This document shows, piece by piece, positions 1 to 6,339 of a stretch of 6,339 bases of DNA. The stretch's first letter is position 1; the number at the start of each line of letters is the position of its first letter. The DNA lies in NCBI GenBank assembly GCA_016195395.1, contig JACPZR010000346.1, positions 1 to 6,339 of the forward strand, given 5' to 3'. Below the pieces are notes generated by a model. The model was not told the origin of the DNA. It ran no database searches and was given only the letters and a program-made list of their open reading frames with translations. The stretch comes from Spirochaetia bacterium. GTDB lineage: Bacteria; Spirochaetota; Leptospirae; Leptospirales; Leptonemataceae. The position numbers were made by a program, and so were the translations under genes.

Positions 1-1566
1 GGAGTCATCACCGATTGGAATGCCGCAGCGCACAGAATGCTCGGCTACTCGCCGGAAGAAACCATAGGGAAAAAGACACCCGAACTCTTTCATGAGAAAA
101 GTGAAGTGGTCCAACGTGCCGCGGAATTGTCCCGCGCCTATGGGCAGACGATCCCGCCGGGATTTCGCGCCTTTGTTCACCAAGCAGAAGAGGGCAGACC
201 GGACGAGCGTGAGTGGACATACATCTCCAAAGACGGCCGGCGTATCCCTGTGTTTTTGAGTGTCACGGCTCTCAGAGATTCGGACGGCGTTGTGAACGGA
301 TTCCTGGGTATCGCAAGCGACATCTCGGAACAGAAGAAGGCCGAAACGGCGCGCGCAGAACTCCTTGCCGATCTCCAAAAATCAAACCGGGATCTCCTCG
401 CTGCGCGCACGGCGGCGGACGCGGCAAGCAAAGCCAAAAGCGACTTTCTGGCCGCTGTCAGCCACGAAATCCGCACGCCGCTCAATACGATTCTAGGGGC
501 CTCAGAACTTCTCCATGATACGCCTCTGAACGAACAGCAGGATGCCCTCGTGAAGGTCCTTGAGTCCGCCGGGGACACGCTGCTCTCCCTGATCAATAAC
601 GTCCTTGATCTTTCCAAGATCGAGTCGGGCCAATTGATCATAGACGCGCATCCATTCAACGTAGCAGCGGAAATCGAACGCGTAGCGTCGCTTCTGGGCG
701 TGTCAGCGGCTGAAAAGAAATTGGAATTCAAGACAACTGTGGACCCGACTCTTCCCGCAACCGTCCGCGGCGACTCGATCCGATTGCGACAAATCCTGAT
801 CAACCTGGTGGGCAACGCGATCAAGTTCACGGAGGCCGGCACTGTGAGAATGGACGTGGAGCAGGCCGCGACCGGCGCACAGAGCGCCGTGCGATTCCGC
901 GTTACAGACACCGGAATCGGCGTGGCAGAGGACAAATTAAAAGCGATCTTTGAGTCGTTCACGCAGGGGGACGCAACGATCACGCGGCGGTACGGCGGGA
1001 CAGGCCTGGGGCTGACCATCGCCAAAAGACTCATTGAAGCGATGGGTGGCGCCATCACAGTCGAAAGCGCGCCCGGGAAAGGGAGCTGTTTCATGTTCAC
1101 CCTTCCGCTGCCGGCGGTCGCAGCCGCAGAGGCCGACGCACAGAACGCGGCGGCAAAGGCCGGCGAAAGGCCCGGGCGACCGCTCCGCCTCCTCCTCGCG
1201 GACGATAACGAAGACAATCGAATGCTCTTCAGGGCGTACCTCAAGGACACGCAGCACACCATCGACGAAGCGGAGAACGGCCGCCGCGCTGTCGAGCTGT
1301 GGGAGAACGGGGACTATGACATCGTATTCATGGACATGCAGATGCCCGTGATGGATGGGCTCACCGCGGTGAAGATGATCCGCGAAATGGAGCGCTCCGG
1401 CAGGAGAACCCGGCGCACCATGATCGCCGCCCTGACAGCCCATGCGTTTGCGGAGGAGATCCAGAGGACGCTCGCCGCCGGGTGTGATGCGCACCTGCCG
1501 AAGCCGCTCAAGAAGGCGGTCCTGATCGAGTTTCTGAACGAGGCAGCGAGCGCCGGGGCTGATTAG
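1..1566 (+). CDS. Hybrid sensor histidine kinase (PAS-HisKA-HATPase-REC), 5' end missing
   Basis: The reading frame is open from base 1, so the gene begins outside the window; 521 residues are visible. Residues 1 to about 112 are most of a PAS domain with its PAC tail (GVITDWN near the start, ending GIASDISEQKKAE). A probable helical signalling linker follows (about 110-142). The HisKA dimerisation domain carries the H-box SHEIRTPLN with phospho-acceptor His155. The ATPase domain has N-box Asn268 and Asn272 (INLVGNAIKF), G1 DTGIG at 303-307, an F-box (FESFTQGD) and G2 GGTGLGL at 332-338. A receiver domain occupies about 395-518, with acidic pair Asp401/Asp402, phospho-acceptor Asp445 (FMDMQMP), Thr479 and Lys501 (PKP). 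All catalytic residues are present, so it should autophosphorylate and pass phosphate to its own receiver. The protein stops just after the receiver, so there is no C-terminal HPt domain and a separate phosphotransfer protein is inferred. No membrane segment is visible, but the N-terminal sensor part is missing. The signal is unknown. Confidence 0.95.
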   Translation, partial: GVITDWNAAAHRMLGYSPEETIGKKTPELFHEKSEVVQRAAELSRAYGQTIPPGFRAFVHQAEEGRPDEREWTYISKDGRRIPVFLSVTALRDSDGVVNGFLGIASDISEQKKAETARAELLADLQKSNRDLLAARTAADAASKAKSDFLAAVSHEIRTPLNTILGASELLHDTPLNEQQDALVKVLESAGDTLLSLINNVLDLSKIESGQLIIDAHPFNVAAEIERVASLLGVSAAEKKLEFKTTVDPTLPATVRGDSIRLRQILINLVGNAIKFTEAGTVRMDVEQAATGAQSAVRFRVTDTGIGVAEDKLKAIFESFTQGDATITRRYGGTGLGLTIAKRLIEAMGGAITVESAPGKGSCFMFTLPLPAVAAAEADAQNAAAKAGERPGRPLRLLLADDNEDNRMLFRAYLKDTQHTIDEAENGRRAVELWENGDYDIVFMDMQMPVMDGLTAVKMIREMERSGRRTRRTMIAALTAHAFAEEIQRTLAAGCDAHLPKPLKKAVLIEFLNEAASAGAD

Positions 1567-1624
1567 GGCACACACCCGCGGGCCCAACAGAGCCGGCGCA
1601 TTTCTTCATCGACGCCACACCCGA

Positions 1625-1642
1625 CCGCTTTTTTTTGGGCGG
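1625..1642 (+). promoter_or_regulatory. T8 tract and weak inverted repeat at the ctaA translation start
   Basis: Eight consecutive T (1629-1636) are flanked by CCGC (1625-1628) and GCGG (1639-1642), which could pair as a 4-bp stem ending directly at the ctaA ATG. No good Shine-Dalgarno sequence precedes the ATG; the only G-rich stretch, GGGCGG, abuts it with no spacer. The U-rich stretch may help ribosome binding, or it may have no function. It is not a convincing terminator, because no stable GC-rich hairpin lies directly before the T run. I saw no clear -35/-10 promoter in 1567-1642. Confidence 0.2.
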
Positions 1643-2602
1643 ATGAAGGCCACAGTCTTCAGTTTACCGAACTTTGCGAAGCTCACTCTGCTCTTGTGCG
1701 TGATGTCATTCACGACGATGGTGATGGGACCGTTGGTCCGCGCCGAGGACGCTGGGCTTGCGTGCCCGGACTGGCCGCTCTGCTTTGGGAAAGTGATCCC
1801 GCCCTACGAATACCGCGTGTATCTGGAATTCATGCACCGTGTGGTAGCGGGTATTACGAGCATTTCGTTTGTGATCTGGCTCATTGCCCTGCTTCGGAAT
1901 ACGGATTTGCGGAGCGCCTACGGACGGCCTGCGATTGCGGCCCTGATCTTTCTTTCCATGCAGATTCTCCTGGGCGGCGCCACGATTACCCAGAAGCTGA
2001 ATGCATACGTAGTAAAGTCGCACCTGTTGAATGCTCTCTTGTTTCTCTCCGCCCTTGTATGGATCCGGTTCCGTGCCGTGGATGACATGGCCGGCGGAAC
2101 CGTGCGGAACACCTCGGGTGAAGCTGCGTCGCGCTGGCTCCCGTGGGTTTTCATAGTATTCGTTTTCGCGCAGTTCTATCTGGGCGGACGTGTCAGCGCA
2201 AACTGCGCGGGCCTTGCCTGTCCTGAATTCCCCGCCTGTTACAGCCAGAACGTGGAAACCGGCGGCGGCGTGATCCAGGAGCGCGTATTCTTTCCAAGCA
2301 TGCTGGGACAGATTGAGAAACAGATGACCCACCGCTTCATGGCTTACTTCCTCATACTCTCCGCGGTGTCCCTTATCGTGTTTGGCGCGCGCGCCGGCTT
2401 TTCGGCGGATCAGAGGCAGCGCACACTCTGGATTCTCGGGGCTTTGTCATTTCAAGTGGCCGTAGGGATCAGTAACGTTATCTTCCGACTTCCGGTTCCC
2501 GTCACAGTTCTTCACTCGGCTGCAGGCATCGGCCTCTATCTTCTCACTCTCCGATTTCTCTACCGCTCGGTATACAGGGAACCATCAGGCAAGGCCGCAT
2601 GA
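1643..2602 (+). CDS. ctaA: Heme A synthase (COX15/CtaA family)
   Basis: Membrane enzyme that oxidises the C8 methyl of heme O to a formyl group, giving heme A for aa3-type cytochrome oxidase. The 319-residue protein has about eight hydrophobic segments (roughly 11-30, 63-85, 96-113, 124-142, 166-183, 231-248, 262-281, 288-308), matching the family's two four-helix halves. Candidate heme-ligand histidines occur in the expected places: His65 (EFMHRVVAG), His127 (KSHLLNA), His230 (MTHRFMAY) and His291 (LHSAAG), with the conserved Glu62. Extracytoplasmic loop 1 has the cysteine pair Cys41/Cys47 (ACPDWPLC) and loop 3 has Cys193/Cys199 (ACPEFPAC) plus an extra Cys188. The start at 1643 is the only usable one: no in-frame ATG, GTG or TTG lies between the preceding gene's stop and this ATG, and the distance to the first helix is normal. 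The ribosome site is weak. Its last four bases overlap ctaB. The family assignment is secure; activity is inferred. Confidence 0.95.
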   Translation: MKATVFSLPNFAKLTLLLCVMSFTTMVMGPLVRAEDAGLACPDWPLCFGKVIPPYEYRVYLEFMHRVVAGITSISFVIWLIALLRNTDLRSAYGRPAIAALIFLSMQILLGGATITQKLNAYVVKSHLLNALLFLSALVWIRFRAVDDMAGGTVRNTSGEAASRWLPWVFIVFVFAQFYLGGRVSANCAGLACPEFPACYSQNVETGGGVIQERVFFPSMLGQIEKQMTHRFMAYFLILSAVSLIVFGARAGFSADQRQRTLWILGALSFQVAVGISNVIFRLPVPVTVLHSAAGIGLYLLTLRFLYRSVYREPSGKAA

Positions 2603-3456
2603 ACACCTTACGAGCGTTATACAGCCTTCTCAAACCCGGAGTGGCCGGGGCAGTCCTCATCACGGTTCTCCCCGGATTCTTTTTGGGCACAATCCCCAGT
2701 TTCTTCATCATGGCGGTGACCATTGTGGGCACGGCTCTGTGCGCCATGGCCGCCTTTGCCTACAACCAGGTGCTTGAGGTGGACACTGACGCGCAGATGA
2801 ACCGGACCAAAGACCGCGTCCTCCCCAGCTCCAAATTGTCCAAGGCCTTTGTGATGGCCTTTGGGGCTGTGATCCTGCTCGCAGGACAGGCGATGCTTCT
2901 TGTCTACGTGAACTGGATTGCCGCCGCCTGCGCATTGGGTTCGTTCTTAGTCTACGTCATCCTGTATACCGCGCTCCTCAAACGACGCACAGAACACAAC
3001 ACGGTGATCGGCGGTCTGTCCGGCGCCGTGGGGCCGTTGATCGGGCAGGCGGCCGCCGCAGGGACCATTCACGTGGATGGCTTTCTCTTGTTTCTTCTTA
3101 TCTTCATCTGGCAGCCGCCGCACTTCTGGGCCCTTGCCATCCACCTGCGTGACGACTACGGACGCGCCGGCTTTCCCATGCTCCCCGTTGTAAAGGGCAT
3201 CGACCGAACCATCAAAGAGATGCTCATATATCAGGTCATTCTCTGCGTCCTCATCGTCATCGTATACTATCCGTTCCACGTGGCCGGGCTGATCTACCTT
3301 CTGCCGTCCCTTGCCGGCGGCTTGTTTGTACTGGGCTTCATGGTTCTCTACGCAAAGACGCGGAATGAAACCTACCCACGGAAAATTTTTCTGACGTCCA
3401 TTGCCCACCTGGTGATCTGGCACGCCGCATTAGTCGCAGATTTCCTGAACAAGTAG
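2599..3456 (+). CDS. ctaB: Protoheme IX farnesyltransferase (heme O synthase, UbiA superfamily)
   Basis: Integral membrane prenyltransferase that adds a farnesyl group to heme B, making the heme O used by CtaA. The 285 residues are normal for the CyoE/CtaB family, with about seven to nine hydrophobic segments. The first polyprenyl-diphosphate-binding motif is at residues 56-73 (N56, E60, D64, then MNRT and KDR), followed by LPS. The family's first aspartate is glutamate here (E60). Other hallmarks are LLKRRTEHNTVIGGLSGA (about 126-143), WQPPHFWALAIHLRDDYG (about 171-188) and AGFPMLPVVKG (190-200). The ATG lies inside the ctaA stop (ATGA, 4-bp overlap), which suggests translational coupling; AGGCAAGG at 2587-2594 offers a modest ribosome site 4 nt upstream. 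The partner gene, which performs the next step, confirms the heme A route rather than a heme O-only bo-type oxidase. Confidence 0.96.
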   Translation: MNTLRALYSLLKPGVAGAVLITVLPGFFLGTIPSFFIMAVTIVGTALCAMAAFAYNQVLEVDTDAQMNRTKDRVLPSSKLSKAFVMAFGAVILLAGQAMLLVYVNWIAAACALGSFLVYVILYTALLKRRTEHNTVIGGLSGAVGPLIGQAAAAGTIHVDGFLLFLLIFIWQPPHFWALAIHLRDDYGRAGFPMLPVVKGIDRTIKEMLIYQVILCVLIVIVYYPFHVAGLIYLLPSLAGGLFVLGFMVLYAKTRNETYPRKIFLTSIAHLVIWHAALVADFLNK

Positions 3457-3470
3457 CGGCGGCTTGAAAC

Positions 3471-3495
3471 GCTCCAGGGATCCTCCCCCCGGAGC
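3471..3495. terminator. Weak candidate bidirectional terminator between convergent genes
   Basis: The gap between the ctaB stop and the pump stop holds GCTCC (3471-3475) and GGAGC (3491-3495), a 5-bp outer stem. A possible inner stem pairs GGGA (3477-3480) with TCCC (3484-3487) around a 3-nt loop. The location between convergent stops fits a shared terminator. However, there is no T run on either side and the internal loop is asymmetric, so intrinsic termination is uncertain. Confidence 0.3.
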
Positions 3496-3505
3496 GGAGC
3501 CCGCA

Positions 3506-6339
3506 TCAGTCATCGCGCCTCCGGCGTCCGCGCTCAATCAATTCGTAAAGCGACGGGAACAGAAGGAGCGTCAACGCTGTCGACGTCATGATCCCGCCGA
3601 TCACCACAGTGGCGAGCGGCCGCTGCACTTCCGCGCCTGTCCCGGTATTGAAAGCCATGGGCACAAAGCCGATGCTTGCCACAAGGGCGGTAATCAACAC
3701 AGGCCGCAGCCGCGACACCCCGCCGGCCAGGACAACCTGGCGAATGGCCGTTCCCTGGTGCTTCAGTTCATTCAGAAACGTTACGAGCACGGTGCCGTTC
3801 AAGACCGCGATCCCCGCAAGGGCAATGAAGCCAATGGCGGCCGGAATACTGAACGGGATGCCGCGGAGCGCCAAGGCCACCGCCCCTCCCGTCATGGCAA
3901 AAGGAATCACCAAGAGCACCAGAAATGTCTGCCGCACACTCTTGAAACTCTCATAAAGAATCAGCGCGATCACGCCCAGGAGCACGGGGATTACCAAAAG
4001 CAGACGCTTGCGGGCCGACTCAAGTTTTCTGTACTGCCCGGCCCATTCGATCTTCGCGGAACCGCCCACAACCTTCTTAACTACTGCATCCGCTTTCTTC
4101 ACAAAGCCCGCCACATCTGTGCCCTTCAGGTAGATCGAAATCGACGCATAACGTTTTCCATTCAAACGACCGATGGTGGTGATCTGCGTCTGCCGCACCG
4201 GACGCATAACGTCTCCCAGCGCCCCCATTCCTCCGGGACGCTCCACCAGAACACGCTCCACACTGCCGGGGTTTTTGCGGAACGCGTCTCCCAATATCAA
4301 CAAAATGGGAAACCGGCGGTCTCCTTGATAGAAATAGCCCACTTCCCGCCCGGACATCGCCGTCTCAAACGCCGCCCGCGCTTCATCCACGCCAATGCCC
4401 GCCTCGGCAAGGCGCGCCGGGTCAATCCGGAAGTCGATCAGCGGGGTGCGGCGGAGCGCCATAATCTCGTCCATTCCGGCTTCCCCCACGTCGTCGAGCT
4501 GCTTGACCTGGCCAAGCACGGCGCTTGACAACTTGTAGAGCCCATCGAGGTCGTCCGCGTAGAGCCGGAGCGCCACATCCGCCCTGCTGCCTTCCAACAT
4601 TTCATTGAACCGCATCTCGATGGGCTGCGTGGGTGAATACTGCTGCCCCGGATCCTGTGCATCGAGAGCCGCACGGATCGCGGCAAAGAGCTGTTCTTTG
4701 TTCTTGGGACCGTTCTTCCGTTCAGGCCATCCGTCTTTTTTCAAGATCACAAACGTATCCGCAAAATTCACCGGCATGGGATCCATGGCGGACTGAGGGG
4801 TGCCCATCCGCGAAAAAACGTGTTCCACTTCCGGGAAACTTAGAATGATTTTCTCCGCGCGTTTCTGGGCCTGTACCATTTCCGTGAGGCTGATGTCCGC
4901 CCGCCGCACAATACCAATGACAAGATCGCCTTCGTCCAACTGAGGCACAAAGCTTGAATCAAGGCGCAGAAAGAGCGCCAAAGACACCGCGGCAAAGACC
5001 ACGGTGCCGATGTACGTCAGGGCTCGTTTGCGTAACGTGAATTCAAGGACAGCCGTATAGCGGCTCTCTACCACGTTCTTGAACCATGTCCCCGCCGCCG
5101 TGTGGACCACGGGCATGATCGTCAGGGCCATGGCAGGTACTAAAAGAAGGGCCGTCACAAGGCTCGCAGACAACGCGAGGAGTACTACAACGGCCATGGG
5201 TCGGAACATTTTGCCCTCCACCCCACCGAGTGTAAGAATGGGAACGTAGACAGCCATGATGATCAAGAGACCTGAAATCACGGCCGGGGCCACCTCCTTC
5301 ACGCTCTCCCGGACAAACCTGGCGCGCGCCTTGAGACCCAGGATGGGGGGAAGGCCTTCCATTCGGCGGAGCAGGTTTTCGATCACTACCACGCTTGCGT
5401 CCACCATCAGACCAAAATCCACCGCGCCCAGACTCATCAGATTGGCCGAAATTCCGAGAATCTTCATGCCAAGCAGCGCGACCAACATGGACATGGGAAT
5501 GGCAAGGGCAACAAGCAGTGCGGCGCGCATATTTCCAAGAATCACGAACAGAACAATGACCACAAAGACAGCGCCTTCCGCCAGATTCTTGAGCACGGTG
5601 CGGATGGTGGCGTCCACAAGCCGGCTTCGTGAATAGAGTACTTCGACCTCCACGTCCCCGGGAAGATCCAGGGAGCGCAGGGCCTCAACGGATAACGCTG
5701 CGGCTTCGCGCGAATTGCCGCCCACGCGCATCATCACAATTCCAAGGACAGTTTCTTCCCCGCCAAACGTAGCGGCGCCCAGGCGCGGTTCGGATCCTTC
5801 TCCCACACGGGCCACAGATGACAGCGGAATATACCCTCCCAGCGCAAAGGGCCGGAGGGGAAGACTGCGGAGTTCCTCAATGGATTCAAAACGGCCACGT
5901 GCGCGGACAATCACGCGGTCCTTGCCGGGCTCTACAAACCCGCCGCCATAATTTCCACCCACACCGCGCAGCGAGTCCTCAAGCCGCATCAGCGGGAGAC
6001 CCACCTGCTCCAAGCGGACAGGGTCCACCTGCACAGCGACGATCTTCTGGTACCCGCCGTTTGTGTCCACATCCGCCACGCCCGGCACACGCTTCAGCGC
6101 GGGTCGTATTGTGCGCTCCTGGATGAGCCGGAGAGAACGAAGCTTCTCCTCCTCCGGCGCTGCGGCGAGTTTACTGCCCGCCTTTGCGGATACCACGTAC
6201 ATAACAATCTCACCCAGCCCGGTCGATACGGGTCCCATTTCAGGAGTAATCCCGGAAGGCAGCCGGTCGCGCAGTGTCTGGAGTCGCTCATTGACAAATT
6301 GGCGGGCCTGGTAAATGTCCGTTCCGTCCTCAAAAATGA
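3506..6339 (-). CDS. czcA: Heavy-metal efflux RND pump, CzcA/CusA type (HME-RND), N-terminus missing
   Basis: Proton-driven inner-membrane pump of a tripartite metal exporter. The frame stays open to the right edge, beyond the ATG at 6238: the 33 codons upstream encode a typical family stretch (FEDGTDIYQARQFVNERLQ), so the gene continues outside the window. The 943 visible residues lack about 95 N-terminal ones, including the first membrane helix. In visible numbering: first porter region to about 247; helices near 249-269, 272-292, 294-323, 348-368, 377-405 and 438-460; second porter region about 460-775; helices near 777-798, 801-824, 829-858, 876-896 and 906-934. The proton-relay motif DFGLMVDASVVVIEN gives Asp307, Asp313 and Glu320, matching CzcA D402/D408/E415. 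FVPQLDEGDL (463-472) and PIEMRFNEM (about 572-580) are family hallmarks. From my recollection of CusA, its three substrate methionines correspond to Glu579, Ile648 and Thr721, which favours divalent metals (Co/Zn/Cd/Ni) over Cu/Ag. Adaptor and outer-membrane channel genes would lie past the edge. Confidence 0.95.
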   Translation of the reverse strand, partial: IFEDGTDIYQARQFVNERLQTLRDRLPSGITPEMGPVSTGLGEIVMYVVSAKAGSKLAAAPEEEKLRSLRLIQERTIRPALKRVPGVADVDTNGGYQKIVAVQVDPVRLEQVGLPLMRLEDSLRGVGGNYGGGFVEPGKDRVIVRARGRFESIEELRSLPLRPFALGGYIPLSSVARVGEGSEPRLGAATFGGEETVLGIVMMRVGGNSREAAALSVEALRSLDLPGDVEVEVLYSRSRLVDATIRTVLKNLAEGAVFVVIVLFVILGNMRAALLVALAIPMSMLVALLGMKILGISANLMSLGAVDFGLMVDASVVVIENLLRRMEGLPPILGLKARARFVRESVKEVAPAVISGLLIIMAVYVPILTLGGVEGKMFRPMAVVVLLALSASLVTALLLVPAMALTIMPVVHTAAGTWFKNVVESRYTAVLEFTLRKRALTYIGTVVFAAVSLALFLRLDSSFVPQLDEGDLVIGIVRRADISLTEMVQAQKRAEKIILSFPEVEHVFSRMGTPQSAMDPMPVNFADTFVILKKDGWPERKNGPKNKEQLFAAIRAALDAQDPGQQYSPTQPIEMRFNEMLEGSRADVALRLYADDLDGLYKLSSAVLGQVKQLDDVGEAGMDEIMALRRTPLIDFRIDPARLAEAGIGVDEARAAFETAMSGREVGYFYQGDRRFPILLILGDAFRKNPGSVERVLVERPGGMGALGDVMRPVRQTQITTIGRLNGKRYASISIYLKGTDVAGFVKKADAVVKKVVGGSAKIEWAGQYRKLESARKRLLLVIPVLLGVIALILYESFKSVRQTFLVLLVIPFAMTGGAVALALRGIPFSIPAAIGFIALAGIAVLNGTVLVTFLNELKHQGTAIRQVVLAGGVSRLRPVLITALVASIGFVPMAFNTGTGAEVQRPLATVVIGGIMTSTALTLLLFPSLYELIERGRRRRDD

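Noticed and set aside
177..1262. A 361-codon open frame on the minus strand, antisense to the kinase gene
   Set aside because: Low-complexity Ser/Arg/Ala-rich translation lying wholly opposite HisKA, HATPase and receiver coding sequence; expected by chance at this base composition.
1566..1585. Inverted repeat GGGC/GCCC, with the palindrome CCCGCGGG inside, after the kinase stop, as a terminator
   Set aside because: The stem is only 4 bp with a 12-nt loop and no T run directly follows; the T8 tract is more than 40 bases further on.
3464..4528. A 354-codon open frame on the plus strand, antisense to the RND pump gene
   Set aside because: Its translation is rich in Arg, His, Pro and Gln with no recognisable domain or membrane segment, and it lies opposite a strongly conserved CzcA-type coding sequence. 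It is a shadow frame.
6236..6238. ATG at 6238 as the start of the RND pump gene
   Set aside because: The 33 codons upstream in the same frame, up to the window edge, encode conserved family sequence, and the missing helix and porter segment would make a 910-residue protein N-terminally incomplete. The gene is cut by the window instead.
1643..6339. A combined copper-handling and oxidase-assembly island (ctaA-ctaB plus metal pump)
   Set aside because: The pump is convergent, lacks CusA-like substrate methionines, and no copper chaperone or oxidase gene is visible. Proximity alone does not support it.

Overview
The window looks like ordinary chromosomal DNA from a moderately GC-rich, Gram-negative, aerobically respiring bacterium. 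Genes are densely packed, with gaps under 80 bp. A tripartite-type RND metal pump implies an outer membrane. Heme A biosynthesis genes imply an aa3-type (heme A) terminal oxidase elsewhere in the genome. The sequence alone does not let me name a phylum with confidence.

Layout: (1) 1-1566, plus strand: the 3' part of a hybrid sensor histidine kinase (PAS, HisKA, HATPase, receiver), cut by the left edge. (2) 1643-2602 and 2599-3456, plus strand: ctaA (heme A synthase) and ctaB (heme O synthase), overlapping by 4 bp at an ATGA junction, so very likely co-transcribed and translationally coupled. (3) 3506-6339, minus strand: the C-terminal nine tenths of a CzcA/CusA-type heavy-metal RND efflux pump, convergent with ctaB and cut by the right edge. 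The two non-coding gaps are 1567-1642 (76 bp, with an 8-T run just before ctaA) and 3457-3505 (49 bp between convergent stops, with a weak stem-loop).

How the genes work together: CtaB farnesylates heme B to heme O and CtaA oxidises heme O to heme A, so the gene pair encodes two successive steps for cytochrome oxidase maturation. The kinase lies upstream on the same strand, but nothing in the sequence ties it to heme synthesis. The RND pump belongs to a separate, oppositely oriented transcription unit whose usual partners (CzcB-type adaptor, CzcC-type outer-membrane channel) would lie beyond the right edge.

I found no RNA genes, mobile elements, CRISPR arrays or evident repeats. I do not see a previously undescribed system here. 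The findings below are modest observations about residues and gene layout.
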